In this document: piece by piece, positions 1 to 14,018 of the stretch
Layout of the letters: each line of letters starts with the position of its first letter
Numbering within the stretch: the stretch's first letter is position 1
Assembly: GCA_003254925.1 (NCBI GenBank)
Contig: QANZ01012774.1
Location: forward strand, 13,174-77,173
Length of the DNA: 64,000 nt
Source: Chamaecrista fasciculata
Lineage: Eukaryota > Streptophyta > Magnoliopsida > Fabales > Fabaceae
Reading direction: 5' to 3'
The notes under the pieces: generated by a model
What the model was told of the DNA's origin: nothing
Databases searched by the model: none
What the model saw: only the letters and a program-made list of their open reading frames with translations
Position numbers and translations under genes: made by a program

Positions 1-52
1 TTTTTTGTTTAGTTTTTTTCTCAAACTATGCAATTAGTTTCTCAAAATATAG

Positions 53-389
53 GGTTAAAAGGTCAATTTGGTCCTAAATGTATGCCCTAATGTTCATTTT
101 GGTCCATTATGTTTCAAAATATTCAAATTGCTCCTAAATGTTTGTAAAATATTTCATTTTGGTCCCAAGTATTGAATATGTCTTGTTTCAAGTTCAAACA
201 TGACGAGTTTAGAACTACGTATTGTTCCCGAAGTGTACCTCCATATATTCTAGTTGAAACTTTTTACTAATATTTATGACCAAAATGAATAATTTTGCCA
301 ACATTTAGGACCAATTTGAACTTTTTGAAACAAAATGGACCAAAATGAATATTAGGGCATACATTTAGGACCAAAATGAACCTTTGACC
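53..389. mobile_element. MULE-like foldback MITE
   Basis: Two arms of about 90-110 bp are near-complements of each other: 53-165 and, reversed, 275-389. Both arms carry repeated TTTTGGTCC-type blocks and the shared text 'cctaaatgtatgccctaat'. This is the long-terminal-inverted-repeat layout of non-autonomous Mutator-like elements and resembles better-bounded copies at 31401 and 59706. No convincing 9-bp target-site duplication could be seen, so the exact ends are approximate. Confidence 0.6.
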
Positions 390-2049
390 AAACATTTTAG
401 TGTTGTTTTGTTATTTGCATTCTGATCCTCAAACTATTCTTTGTTATTTTTTGTCATTGAATTTCATAAATAGACTCGATTATTGATGATCGGGATTTTC
501 TACAAGCCCCGAGTTATCATTTACACATGTTAGGGATTGATTAATTGAATCAGTACAAATTTATGGACCAAATTGTAATCTTAAAATAATTTTAATGTTA
601 TTTTCATTTTGGTCCATCATCTCATCCAATGAGATTGACCCTAAACCCTTAATCAAAAAATATCTCATCCTCACGCTTTCCAATATCATCTCATCTCAAT
701 ATCATTCCACTCAAACCACAACCAAATACATATTTAATTAAAATCCTTTGACCCAAAAAAAGTGACTAAAAATCCACATATATATTGTTGGTTTTTCATT
801 TGGGGACTCTTTTTTCTTTTTGTAGATTTTTTTATTTTGCAACAGTTTGATTTGTGAAAACTGTTTTTTAGAAGATGTGCTTCATTAGTCGAGTCTCTGT
901 AACTCTATCCTCTTATCTTTGTTTCTTGGTATTTCTGGAGTTAATTTCTTCTTTGACATTTGACTCTTCAAAAGTTAGATGATTTATCTCTTTTTCTTGT
1001 AATGGAAAAAAAAGTCACTTGTTTGTACAAATGAATGAATTTAAAATCAGCCTTATAACCAACATTATTTACTATTTAATTAGGTTTCTTTATATTAGAT
1101 CTGAGAGATTTCCATAATTCCCATAGTACCGTTAAGCTGTTGACTTTTCGTTTTCAAAAAGTAAAAAAAAAAAAAAAAAGAGAATAAATTATGGATGGCA
1201 GGTCTTTATAAAAGTTTGTATTTGAGACCTTTAGAACACTACAGAATATGTAGTAGAGAGAAATGGAAAGAGATAGATAAGAGAGCAATTCAATTTTTTT
1301 TTTTTAGGAGAGAATTTCAAAAGTTTTGAACTAGTACGAAAATTGGTATGGAAAAATCAGTTAAAAGTACGTGGGATTTCAAAATAGACGTTGGAAAAAG
1401 AAGTTTTTGAATACTTTTGGCATGAACGCAAATTTCAACAATAGGTGTTGACTCTTCAAAGTTTATTAGTTTAGTTTAAGGATCCAATGTCTATAAAAGA
1501 ATCCAAGTCATGTTGGTCAATTTGTTTACGTTATCAGCTCATTGATTATTACAATACACACCCCAATCCTTGTCCATGAAAAACGATTAAATAATATACA
1601 GACCCCAGCTGATGAATCTTGGAAACTGCACTTGGCAAATTATATGAAATCCTTGATTTCAAAAGTTAAAACAAGTGAGTAGTAATTAATAATAAGTGAT
1701 TGATTAGAGTGAAGAGCTCCCCGGGCAAGTTGATTAAATTGTTTGCAATTTAGTTTTTCCCTGGCTATTGTATCTAGATTTGAAGATTCTAATACAAATG
1801 TTATGAATAAGAGAGTGAGTGACCTATGAATTCTTGGTGATTTATCTTGATGAATTATTGAGAAGTTTAAAATGATATACGATGAAAATATCATTGAAAC
1901 AATATGTTTGGTGCCGAAAATAGAATATCGTTTAAGATGAATTATGGCGCCAGGTCCAACTTGATTAGAGTGAGTAGTAATGAAAACATATATTTACGAT
2001 AAGGAAAATATGAAGTTTTTTGACGAAAATCAAATTGAATAAACTTCAT
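390..2049. other. Intergenic, no gene seen
   Basis: This is AT-rich sequence with poly-A and poly-T runs (for example 1164-1179). The open frames are short and match no family I recognise. There is a short foldback-like stretch around 595-660 with a 'ttttggtccat' block, perhaps another transposon scrap. I see no gene or RNA. Confidence 0.5.
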
Positions 2050-2222
2050 GAGTGTGACTTAGTGGTTTCTCATTTGATCCCTTAATTAAGTGGTGAGGGT
2101 TTGAATTCCACATTTAAGTATGGAATGTGACTAGTTGTTTACTCTTAAGTAGAAGACTTGTGGTAGAGGGATCAGTCACTTTCCGACGGTGGATATCTTT
2201 AGTTTATAAATAAAAAAACAAA
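2050..2222 (+). repeat. tRNA-derived SINE-like repeat
   Basis: The stretch starts with an A-box-like 'tgacttagtggtt' (about 2056) and has a B-box-like 'gggtttgaattcc' (about 2098), the internal RNA polymerase III promoter spacing of tRNA-derived SINEs. It ends in an A-rich tail near 2210-2222. There is no clover-leaf with intact stems, so it is not a working tRNA gene. Flanking duplications were not resolved. Confidence 0.45.
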
Positions 2223-3076
2223 TTGAATAGGAAGTTTTTTATAATATATATATATATATATATGAATATTAATTATTAAGGGACTAAATCCTATTTGTTT
2301 GGATTAAGACATGCCAAGTAATTTGATTAAATTTAGAAAATATTGTATATTTTTTTTATTAAAACTAAATAATAGCTCAAAGATATTATCAATTAAGAGG
2401 GAAAACCTCAAAAGCGAGAGTGGGCCTGCAGATGAACATGACTTCGGCGCACATTTACGTAAGGGTGGGCTAAACCTAAACAAGACTGCTACCGATTTGA
2501 GTCGCTACCAAATTATTATTATTTTGGTACAAAAATTAAAATTAAATTATCAAGAAATAGACTTATGAATTCAATTCAGTTTGTCTAAAGTGCATGTGAT
2601 CATGATTCATATATGACAAAGTTAAAATAAAAAAAAAAACTAATTAGCTTGTGATATATTAATAAAACAACCGTTTCTACTGATTTAATAACAATTAGAT
2701 TAAGAGTTACTTATTTTTGAATGAACTGTTATTATTTCACGTTACAGTAGAGAATGCTAATTATTGGTAGATGGAAGGCTTAAAAAGATGGATGATATAT
2801 ATAGCAATATGTAAGAAGAAACTGGAAGGAAGTTGAAGTGTGGAATAATCAAGATATTATAAAAAGAAGAGCTAGCTAGGTAGTGTATCTCATTGACCTT
2901 TCTTTTGAACCTAATTTATTTATCTTCAAATTCTTTGAGTTGGAATCATTAATTCAATAATAAAAGCATCACCAGCCCCAACAAAGTCAACACCATATTT
3001 TATTTTTTTTTTCAAAAGAAAAAGGGAACAACTTGAGAAGAGGGAAAGCAGAAAAGGCTGGTTACACTAGTAACCT

Positions 3077-3110
<34 letters not shown>

Positions 3111-4940
3111 CTAAACATTGATAGCTGGAGAGATGTATTTGAATAAGCAAGTAGCACTACAGACAATACATAACCAGAAAGACCATGTTGGGTCCTACCT
3201 TCTACGTACGTACCACTTGTTCAACGTTGCCACCCACGTGCTTTTTCATTGTTCTTTTTTGCTTTATTTTCTGTTTTTCCATCACGGAATCTCTAGCTAT
3301 AAACAAACATACGTTAACGTTGCTCTATATAATTAATTCATTCATTCATAGGAGAATTAAATGTTACGATTGGTTAATTGTATATAAACTTTAACTAGGA
3401 TGTTTTCTCAACAATGAATTTCTCCAATATTCTAATAACTCTGCTCCTCTCTCTCTTTCTTTCGTTGAAATGGCTTGCTTGATACTCCATTTTAATTAGT
3501 TGATACTATACTTACTCCAAATCACTAATTAAATCACTTTTCTTTTCTATATATTTTTTTTCCTTGTGAATCTTAGGTCAACCACTATATATTGATTGGG
3601 AGTGGAAGTGAGTGACGATGCATGTAGCCGTTGGATGATGATGGACTCATCGGACGGTTCATGATGGTGGATGGATAGATGTTCATTAATTAACACGGTG
3701 ACACAGGCCACGTATCAAGGAACTCAAGAGCCTTACGTCTTTATATGGTCAACCAATATGGTTGCACTATAATAAACGTTGAAAACATTATTATATTTAT
3801 TCTTTAAATATCGGCATCATAAATGTCAAAACCCCCCAAACCCTGCTTCATAATTCAATTGGGGCCTCACCACTCAACTCCACAACAACAACCATAATCA
3901 ATCCACCTTTAATTTTCCCTGGCTATATTTCAAACTATTTACTACATTCATACTTATAGATATATATGTACCTACGTCATCACGTTAAATGTCAATATCG
4001 TATACAAGAATTTATAATATTCAATCATTTTTATATTGATAACGTAGATAAATAATCATTATAGAAAATAGTAAAGCAAACTTACGAGATTTAACTGTTT
4101 TAAAGTATATTTAGTTAAAATATTCTCTAAAATATCTCTCTCTATATATATGTATATGCTGGTAATATTCAATATGTTAAGATAAAATTAAATATTAATT
4201 ATACGAAATGAGTGTTTATTCATTTTCTTCTTTCACTGGTATTACAGGTGGTGCATGCCTACCACACAATTATAGAATAGAATCAATTCCATATATCTTC
4301 TCCAACTCGTCAAGTTAATTAAAGAGTATGCTTTTTCTGGGTGGTTCGACATATTTCGGATCGAACCGTGAGATTATGGGCATATTTTGGTCACATTGCA
4401 AAACAGTATTATATATATGTTAATTATTCTTTCTCTAGTTAATAGATGAGCAAATTAAAAGATTCGAAAGCCCCGAAGATTTTTGGGTAAACACCATCAT
4501 AATGTTTCCCATGGCTGGCCAAATTAGGGTTTGACCTAACCAATTAGCAACCTCGTGCTAGTGGAGTACTTATGCTTTTTTAATTACTTTATTTTTGTTT
4601 TTGTAGTGTTGCCTTTTATTCTTCCAATTGGGAATCCAACCAATACGTTCAAAAAAAAAAAGTTTCCTCAACTTGCTTGTTTCAGGGGTCAACCATAAAC
4701 AACAAAAAGAAAGAGAGAGAAGCTTCCCATGGGATCACTACACACTTTTTTTTATATATATTTTCTAGTGGAATCCATTATGTGATATAATGATAAAGTT
4801 TAATTATATATATCGAAGTCAACAAAAAAGTATTATAACCTCTAAAAATGGGAAAGAACAATTCCACCTCAATTCGTTTTACAAGCCTCAAAAGCCAATT
4901 TTAATTTGGGACACATTTAATAAAATATTTTTCAAATTTA

Positions 4941-4971
<31 letters not shown>

Positions 4972-5850
4972 TACGTTGCCCTAATTTATTTTGGTACATG
5001 CATGATCTTTGAAAGTCAAGATTATCACAAATCTCATGCTCTTGATGGAAAAGTAGTAATTGTTTACTAACACCCGGGGGTATTTTTCAAAATTAATGTA
5101 TATAGTACGATCTAGTTAAATGAGTGGTCTCCTATGACAAATAATGCATGCATTCATGAACTTAATTGATGAAGTTGACAAAAATTCATTATTGACTAAT
5201 GAAAAAAAAAAAGATACGCTACTCTTCAATCTGCATACACAAAGAAGTGTCATTGACATCTGTTATGTATATTATTTATGTACTTTTGATTTTTAGGGAC
5301 ACGTCGTATAATATAAAATAGAAATATGAATATTTAAAAACACATACACGAGGAGACACAGCCAAAGAAATAGGCCAGCCTGTAACATAGACAGCAGGCG
5401 GAACAGTCCAAGCTTGGGGACGAAAAAAAAAAAAGAAATATCATTTTAAACGGAGTGATCATCAACAGATTACTATAGTCTATACTATTAGAATGAAATA
5501 ACTAGTTAACTAGGGGCGGTTGATGAAGGTCCTTTCATTGAAGTTAAATTGGAAAATAATATTAGAATGGGAGTAATTAACAAATTTGTGTTGTGAAAAA
5601 GTAACAGTAGCTAGTGCCGTATATAGTTTGTAGTAGTAGTACTTAGAGGGAGTATTAAAGATGTATGAAATTGAGTGAGTAGAGGATGATAATGAATGAA
5701 TCGGAGGAACAAGTTAACTAAAAGGTAAAACTGTAAAAGGCATGAATTTGAAAGATATGAATGTAAGTAACTTGTAAAAGAAAAGAAGAGGAGTGGGAGT
5801 GGGCCAGGTTGTTGATCTGTTAAGGAAACTAGCACAGTAGAGTAGGTTGA
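2223..5850. other. Intergenic upstream of the WRKY gene
   Basis: AT-rich sequence without a recognisable gene. It holds an (AT)n run at about 2245-2263, a (CT)n microsatellite at 3080-3107, and an (AT)n run near 4951-4970. Open frames here (for example 2311-2568 and 3118-3336) are short, low in complexity and match no family known to me. The far end merges into the promoter of the gene at 6179. Confidence 0.5.
3080..3107. repeat. (CT)n microsatellite
   Basis: An uninterrupted CT dinucleotide run of about 14 units. Confidence 0.9.
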
Positions 5851-5856
5851 ACTCCG

Positions 5857-6067
5857 TTGACCCTAGAGGTTGGTGGAAAATTCAAACGCCATTATAATTT
5901 TGATTTTTTATTTTTAAAAATTTGGATGGTTTAACTTGGTGCGTCTGGGGTTTCGTGTGGTGGTGGGGGAATGGGACCCACCACCAACTCCTCCTTTAGA
6001 CCTTTACAGTAACTCTAATTTGTCGTGGTCTTCTTTTCTTCCCATTGACGAAACTCCCCCTTTGACT
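5857..6067 (+). promoter_or_regulatory. W-box-like cluster upstream of the WRKY gene
   Basis: TTGACC lies at 5857-5862, TTGACG at 6045-6050 and TTGACT at 6062-6067, all within 330 bp of the WRKY start codon. TTGAC(C/T) is the established core bound by WRKY proteins, and WRKY promoters are often self- or cross-regulated. Function here is inferred from the motifs only. Confidence 0.5.
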
Positions 6068-6178
6068 TCTCTGCCTTGCCCCATTTCCCATCTCTTTTAA
6101 AGCCTACCCCCTCTTGGACCAATTCTTTCAATCAATCCCACCCCTTTTGTTTCTCTCTTAATTAATTCCCTTCTTCGG

Positions 6179-7271
6179 ATGGCTGTAGATCTGGTTGGGG
6201 TTCCTCTAATGGAAGAGCAGACGGCTATTCAAGAGGCTGCCTCGGCTGGATTGAAGAGCATGGACCATCTCATTCGTCTTCTTAATTCTTCTCATCATCC
6301 CTCTAATTCTCAATGCTCTCAAATCACCGACTTCACCGTTTCCAAGTTCAAACAGGTGATTAACTTACTCAATCGAACCGGTCACGCCCGTTTTCGTCGC
6401 GCTCCCACCCCTTCTTCTTCTTCTCCTTCCCAATCTCACTCTCAGGGATTGACTCTGGATTTTGCGAAGCCCACCAGGCCCGACAAGCCCAACACCAACA
6501 CCGACTACTCCAAAGACACTCTAAGTATCTCCCCTCCCATTTCCACCACCACTGCTTCTTCCTTCATGTCTTCTATCACCGGCGACGGCAGTGTCTCCGA
6601 CGGCAAGATCGGCCCACTCCTTGCTCCGCCTCCTCCACCCATCTCCGCCGCCAAACCCCCTCTCTCCTCCTCTCACCGGAAAAGGTGCCACGACGCCGCC
6701 TTCTCCCACAAAATCTCCTCCTCCTCTTCCGCTCCCTGCCATTGCTCTAAGAGAAGGTAAGGTACTTTTAAATTCATAATCGTATCGTATTATTTGTCTA
6801 AAACTCCCGGAAATTGACGAGATCCGTGTGTTGTCTCACAGGAAATCAAGAAATAAAAGGACGATCCGAGTGCCGGCGATTAGCTCTAGAATCGCCGATA
6901 TTCCACCGGACGAGTATTCTTGGAGGAAGTACGGCCAGAAGCCAATCAAAGGCTCACCCTACCCACGGTATTCTTCTTTTCTATTTTATTATTTTTTTTC
7001 AATTCATCATCTTGAAACCGTCAGAGTCAAATATTTGATTTGGTGTTTATAATTGATTATTCTAATATTTATTATTTGTTTGGCGGGTTTCAGAGGTTAT
7101 TACAAGTGCAGTACAGTAAGAGGTTGCCCAGCGAGAAAGCACGTGGAGCGAGCACAAGACGACCCCAAGATGCTCATCGTGACTTACGAAGGGGACCACC
7201 GTCATCCGCCGGAGACACGGGCGGCGGAATCCACCGGCGCACCCATCACTCTAAGCCTTCCGTCCACTTAA
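6179..7271 (+). CDS. WRKY11: WRKY transcription factor, group IId (WRKY11/17-like)
   Basis: Three exons: 6179-6756, 6842-6967 and 7094-7271, joined by GT-AG introns that keep frame and give 293 residues. The N-terminus ([17 protein letters not shown]) and the calmodulin-binding block with the HARF motif ([12 protein letters not shown], about residues 64-75) are group IId signatures. A serine/proline-rich region with [14 protein letters not shown] follows, then the basic zinc-cluster region (CHCSKRRKSRNKR) split by intron 1. The DNA-binding domain has WRKYGQK and a C-X5-C-X23-H-X-H zinc finger, split by intron 2 at the conserved PYPR/GYYKC position. Arabidopsis WRKY11 and WRKY17 are nuclear negative regulators of basal defence; similarity to them is strongest, but one-to-one orthology is inferred. 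The C-terminal tail after the finger is short and ends in ITLSLPST. W-box-like motifs lie upstream. Confidence 0.95.
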
Positions 7272-10200
7272 ACGACGACGGCTCGCTGACAACAGAGGAC
7301 AGTAGAATGGGCAGGTTTTGCAGAACTGTAACTTGCGGACGATAAGGGGAACTGGGAAAGTCGTCTCAAAGTTCAAAGGGGTGGTTTTTTTGTGTAAATT
7401 GAAAAAAATGAAATACAATATAATACACAGTTTGTTGTTTTCCTGGTGGAGGCACGACAATTCAATTATTTATTTATTTAATTTTGGAATGAATGAATGA
7501 ATTGAGTTGAATGGAAGTAAAAAAGTGGGTGGTGGGAGGGTCCAGTACATTGCTGGGGTTACTTTTTACATCATTGGGAGATCTAAGTTGAAAGATTAGA
7601 TTCCTTTGGGTTGAAAAAACAGGCGTTGGTGGGGGAGGGGTCTACCAGCAAAAAGTCAAAAGCGCGGCTACCATTATGGAATTTGCGCAATTGGGGAATT
7701 TAGAATCACTTCTCATTTTTTGTGGTTACCATTATACGCACACACAACACAAGGACGGAGCGCAACTAAAATGAATCATCATCCTACCGGTATATAGTAA
7801 ACCGAAAGATCTAGAGAAAAGATACAGTCATTTAAAATGGTATTTTTTCACCAAAAATAAAAAAAATGGTATTTTTTATTCATCAATATTTTATGAATTT
7901 ATCTATGTTAGAAGAACATTTCATATTTTGAAATATACAAAATTTATTCAAAACATAATTTCTAATATTTTAAAAATTCGTATTTCAAAATTTATTCAAA
8001 ACATAATTTCTAATATTTTAAAAATTCACTTGACGAATCAAAAAAAACCTAAATACATATTAGAAAGACCTATATTTTATATATACTAATCAGAATTCAG
8101 AATGACTCCTTTGACTCACAAAATTTAAAAGATAACATAATCTAATTCCTGTGTTTTTCTTATTATTAAACGTCTGAGAAACTTAAAATCCTTTTAAAGT
8201 GATTACTAGTATTATTGTATTTATCAAACGTAGCGTGCGCCACACACAGTCACAGCGAAGCATACCCCCTAGTCAACCAACAGGCACACGCCCCTAGATT
8301 TGAATGAGCTGGTTAATGTAGGGAATAGGGACACTTTTGTTTTTCTCACAACAAATAATAAGTTACTAATAACAATAAAAACGTATAGCAGAATACAAAT
8401 GAAGCACGCAAGATATGAGGAGAATGTCAATATGAGATGTTCAACCCTTAGCAATGTCCTATAGTCGTAAAACAGAGTAACGAGCTACTAAAGTCAATGT
8501 TTTGCCAAGTTAATTCTCCTTTTTAAAGAGGGGTGTCTACAATCACATCTCATTTCCTTTTTTATTTTCTTTACTTGTTTTGTAACAATTTTTTTTTTGG
8601 CCTGATTGTAACAAATTTATTAGAAACTGTTAATAGGATGGAAAAAAAAAATGAAATATCGAAGATGTGGACATGTCACGATGGTTGAGAGATGTAAATC
8701 ATGAGATTGGAATGCGTGAATGATCCACGTGAAGACAAATATGAATCATATGGTGGGAACTGGGAAGGAGGTATATTGAAGAGAAAAAAAAAAAAAGGCA
8801 GATTGAAATGAAAGAGAATAAACATGCATGTGAGTGACGACTAGGTACAAAAATATTTTTGATCTCAACATTGTTATATGAATAAAGGTTAATGAATAGG
8901 TTACAAAGTTTTATGCGCTCATTGCTCACCACTGTGAGCAACAACACTAATAATTCAACATTAGTTTTATGACTGGGTAAATCTCACAAGTCACATCCTA
9001 TTATATTTTAACTCGTAGCAGTTTAGATTATTTTTTTTGAAGTTGTAAAGATTGGAGCGGTTAGCTGTGTCTGTGTGTTTGATGCAATCTAAAAGCGCTA
9101 TACAGTATACACCGACTTGTATGTGCAACAATGTCATGTGCCAACTTGGACTAACTCTCCCTTATCTATTGCTTCGCCTACCTTTGCTAAAACTTATAAT
9201 GTCTTGATCTCGTTTTTTCCCTTTGATTTTTGCTTCATTTCATAAATTTTACTCGTTTATATATTCATATTATCTTATTTCAAGTTCAAATCTAATAAAT
9301 TTAGAGTTCTCTCACAAGTCACATTCTATTAAATCATAAAAAAAGAAGAAGATATGACAATAAAAATAATTAATAAAGTTATTTAGTGTTGTTTTGGACA
9401 TACTAAAAAAATAACCAAATCATGAAAATTTGAGGAATTCTTTTTATAAATGGTGGTGTTACTAAAAATACTGTTGTCCAATCAATCTTTTTTATCTGCC
9501 TTTCTCTTTCTTTATGTTATTTTAATTAAAAAATTTTAAAAAAGAATTAGATTACCATATATCTTAGATGACTGAAAAAACTCGATTATTAAATCAACCG
9601 AGTTGTTTCAGGACAAAAAAAAAATCAATCGAGTTTTCACAAAACAAAGCTTTTAAAAAATAAAAACTAAAATATGAATTGAAATTAGGCTTGTGCATAT
9701 GCATGTGTTAGTGTGTTATTTTTGACTTTTTGTCGGGTATGTCAGACATTATCATTTCGAAATCGGATTCTATTTCAGGTGGGCCATGGAATTGGATCGG
9801 ATCATCAGGTTTGCAAGAAGGCGGCCACATGTTTAGCCCACCATTATAACTCATGATCTGTGAGGGCCTCACCTTATAACTACTATCATACAAATAATAA
9901 ATTGACCCACAAACCAAACTTCTACTGTTATTTTCATTTCATTTATTTATAAACATTTTGCAGCAGCAAGGGGTGAAATTGCAAATAATAAAATAAACAG
10001 AAGTATACAATGAATGATACTTACATATAGTTTAGCTTACCAAAATAATGTCTCAATCAATTGAACGAAAGTATTGTATTTGTCTTTGATTAAAGTTATA
10101 ATGAAGTTCAGGTTGAATTTTAAATGACATGTATAATAAGCTAAGGAATATTATAGTTATGTGTAGGAAGATGAAGGGTTCAAGAAAAAAAGGATCTGGA

Positions 10201-13096
10201 ATGCATGACATAATAGAACAGTTGAGCAATTGAGTTGAAACCATTCAATTTTTTTGGGTTGCCTGTTGCCCACTTAATTAACTATAATAATTTTTTTTAT
10301 TAATATATAAATAATTATATTTATAAAGTCTCGAATCCGATACCTTACTTAAGTGATATTAAACACTGTATATTACTTAAACAAATTCCTTATTAATGAA
10401 ATCATTCAAATTTTATGCTAATAATAGGTGACTTAAGATTGTAACAAAGAAGTGCCCCAACAAACGTGGAATCTGCAGTACAATTTGTTGTGGATAATGT
10501 ATATGAAGTACTTATTTAATGAGTCTTTATAATGCCGTATACTAATTTCTTTTTCTCATATCTACTACTCTTGAATATATCAAAAGCTTATTTTTATTTT
10601 TTCACAAAATGTACGTTTACTAGTATATATCTAAGGAAATATAAAAATTTTCTAGACATTCACTGTTTCTGAATGAATAAAACTTTTTTAAATCAATATT
10701 TTTGAAGATAGACCAGAGTGAGTTGACTGTGTATATAAAAAAAATAATAAATAAACTTCAAGTTGATCGTGTTACTCAGATATTCTAGTGTCTATTAAAC
10801 AAAAAACTTTTGAAAGAAATCACTTGAAATCAAATGAGTAAATGGCTAAATTGCAAAACATAAATGTAGTGTAACGATGAGAAGGTCTATATGTGTATGA
10901 GTGTATATATGGGTCCACATAAATCAATGTTATTTAATTATTTGAGTATATTATAAGGAAGATCCCGAATTGTGCAAGTGGGAAAGCATGTGATGAGTTT
11001 GGAAGACTAGACAAATGAAACACAAAATAGAATGTGTAAGGGAAGCATATATTCATAATATTAATAACACAAAATGACAAGCCTCATAGGATACCTTACG
11101 AGTCTCCTTCCTCCAAAAACATAAAAACAAAAAATAGATGAGTTTTGAGTCGTCATATATAGTTGCCATTCGTTCATTTGACGCTAATATCTGAGATATC
11201 GATCAGCTATGATCCCTGTGTGGCCTACTCATATTTATTACATATCTTCATTTTAATATTCCTTCACATAGGATGCTTATCCTTGAAAGCAACAACATAT
11301 CAATATACATATATCTATATTACATTATTATGTCAAGTTCAAAATTAACTTCTAACCAACCCCATATTTATATCCCCCTTTCAAATTTGACTTCTTCCGC
11401 AAAAAAAAAAAAAAAAAAAAAAACTGCAATAATATATAACACTTCTGAGTTCCCTCGAAACAGAGGCTCAGGGAGTCAGGGGATTGTTTAAAATCTTGGG
11501 GGGAGAATTAAAGAGAGTTAAGTAATTGAATCACAAAAATAGTAAGGCTAAATTTATTATGTGGAGATCTCTCCAATTTGCAACCCTTACATAAATGTGA
11601 CAATTCCTTTTTCAATTATTATTAGTTAACAATTTGATCATGCCATCCAATGGCTCAATTTAAGTCTCCTTTAATATACTTTTTTAGTGAATTTAAATTG
11701 CTACCATGACATATAATATTTATATTATCATGTCAACTAAAGACTTTCACATGGAATGGGGAACGCATTCGGCAGTTTATGATGAATTGGTGAGTGTCAA
11801 GTGTCAACTATTTGACTGAGGGCATGTGATAATTCAGATGAAAAACTTTAACTGATAGAAACAAAATAAGTGAAATACTGATCAGTCACTAAACTGAAAA
11901 AAGAAACTTATATATATATATTGGGATAAAACATTAATTGAGTTGAAAAAGAAAGAAAAAAAGAAAAAAATTGTTGAAACTTCTTAATTACAACTTTGTT
12001 AGAAATTTTATTTTATTTTTTAATAAAAATACGTAATATTTCTAAACTTTTTTTTCACTCCATGTTTTCCACCAAGTTTCCAACAGTAGATGAAGATTGA
12101 AGAATATCAATGAGGTTTTTTTGGCCAACAGTCAATGAGAAATTGTTAGTCCAAAAGAAGATAAATTCCTTGTTTGGTTTTCTACGGTTTGAGGAGAAAA
12201 ATTACAAGTAATCAATGTTTCCATTGACTATTTCCAACCATGCATAAATCAGTCATAATAATCAAGCATCAATCGAAAGTTTGCCTTTTCATTTCTACAA
12301 TTCTTTAGTGGCCCTTTTGATTTTATTTATTCAATGGTCAAACCACATTTTGGTCTCTAAAATTTTATTTGGGTCCTTATTAATATTTCCTAATAGATTC
12401 CACATACAATTGATTATTAACTATTGAATAAGATTATATCTTTTTCTTTTAAATCTAAATTAAGAAAATCAAAATTATAATTTATTCTTAACAAGTTATT
12501 TCTCTTCTAAGTTGGAGTCATCGACAAATGAAGCAAAATCATGCTTGAAAGATATATATGATTACATTTCATAATTAGGGATCAAAATGAAATTTTTGAA
12601 AAATATTAAGAACCAAAACGAAATTTAGAGTAAATATTGTAAACTAAAATAAAGTTCTGACCCTTACAGAATTGATGGGACATATATACGAAAGAACAAT
12701 TAACGTAGAACAAAGAAAATTGAAACCAGTCAAACCACTAAGAACATAACTGTCCTTGAATTTTTTTTTTTGGTGAACAACTGTCCTTGAATTTAGAGTA
12801 TTCAAACTTGGAAAAAAAGTTAAATAAGGTAATTAATTAACGAGCTGAATATATAGGCCAAAATTACCGTGTATATCTAGGATTTACCAACTAATTAGCA
12901 GGCATCGGCATCCACAGCCATATATCATTGATCATGTTCATGTGTTTCTCTCTCCGTTGACTAGTTCTATTTTGAGCCACATTCCATATATATTCTTTCT
13001 CTCTAATTCCCTCGAAAGCAACCTACTTTATGCCCCTCTCAAAAAGGTAACTTATATAATCCATCACGTGTTTTCGCAGTCTACTCTCCCATTAAT
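7272..13096. other. Long gene-poor stretch
   Basis: No gene is recognised. AT-rich sequence holds a 48-bp tandem duplication (7938-8027), a degenerate foldback with 'ttttggtctct' and 'gggatcaaaatgaa' arms at about 12330-12660, and an A-run at 11401-11422. A moderately GC-richer patch at 9710-9915 can be read as a 69-codon frame on the minus strand, but it matches no family I know. Confidence 0.5.
7938..8027. repeat. 48-bp tandem duplication
   Basis: The unit containing 'caaaatttattcaaaacata' occurs at 7938-7979 and again at 7986-8027, identical over about 42 bases with a 48-bp period. It lies downstream of the WRKY gene in AT-rich DNA. Confidence 0.85.
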
Positions 13097-14018
13097 TGTT
13101 GGGAAGACAACAATAATGCCAAGTAAATTAACACACTATTAATAATTCTTCCCCACTTAAATGAAAGGAAGAGCAAAAAATTCAGCAACAACCACAACAT
13201 AAAATGCATAAAAACAAGAACACCGCGAATTATTTAACATGACAAAAACTCCTCCAATGTGAAGGATAAAAACCACGGGACCTAGTCCAGAGAATGAAAT
13301 TCACTATCATCAACAATGTCTAACAAACAATGAGCAAGCCACAAGTGAATCAAATGATCTCTTAATCACAAACAAACTCCAAAAACGAACTATAGCTAAA
13401 CAAGAGAGATAAGTTGTGATTAAAATCAAAATTGACGACGTCCTAACCGTCCAAATCCAATCTCCACCGTTCAGAATGAAGAATAGAGTCACGAACATGC
13501 TCACCAAAAATCAGCTCGATCGGACATTGGATAAAAGGCCAACCATTGAAAACGATGAGACACGACGGTATTGAGACGCCTAGAAAATCAGTCCGATTCT
13601 TCACCCAGAATCACCACCTTCCAGACCTTCAAAACTGATCTCATTCAAAATGAAGAACAACATGTCAGCTACTTGCCCACAAAATTTCAGCCTGACCGGA
13701 GTTTCGGTCACCGTCCGATCGCTGGAAATGTGAGGCAACGTCAAATCTAAAAAATGATAAAAACTGTTCTCTTTTACTTGTGTACAAAATGTGATTGTTT
13801 CTCACTCTCTAATCTGCTTCTCTAGCTGCTCTAGGGTTTTTGTATACCATCAGCTTGCCAAAATGAAAAGACAATAATAGCCCTAATGGGCTTAAAGCAA
13901 GTGGGCTTCAAAAGATTAAGTTTTACCACACAGGAAGAAACCAAATACCCAACATTCATCACACATAGATCATACTCATACTTTTGGTTCAAGGCATTAC
14001 ACTTTACCAGTATTAACA
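13097..14018 (-). mobile_element. Copia-type LTR fossil (solo or single remaining LTR)
   Basis: Read on the minus strand, a 922-bp block begins TGTTAATACTGG and ends CCCAACA, giving TGTT/AACA inverted termini. Just outside its minus-strand start lies a purine-rich 'aaggggg', as expected of a polypurine tract before a 3' LTR. The interior has the text typical of plant Ty1/Copia LTRs (an 'agggttttt' leader-like part, a hydrophobic-looking mid part and a 'ccgtggtttttatcc' block). The remaining internal piece to about 14120 is short. No second LTR is seen in the window, so it is an old, incomplete copy. No target-site duplication could be confirmed. Confidence 0.6.

Noticed and set aside
9708-9917. 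69-codon minus-strand frame in a GC-richer patch
   Set aside because: No recognisable protein family. The patch could be transposon interior, but termini were not found.
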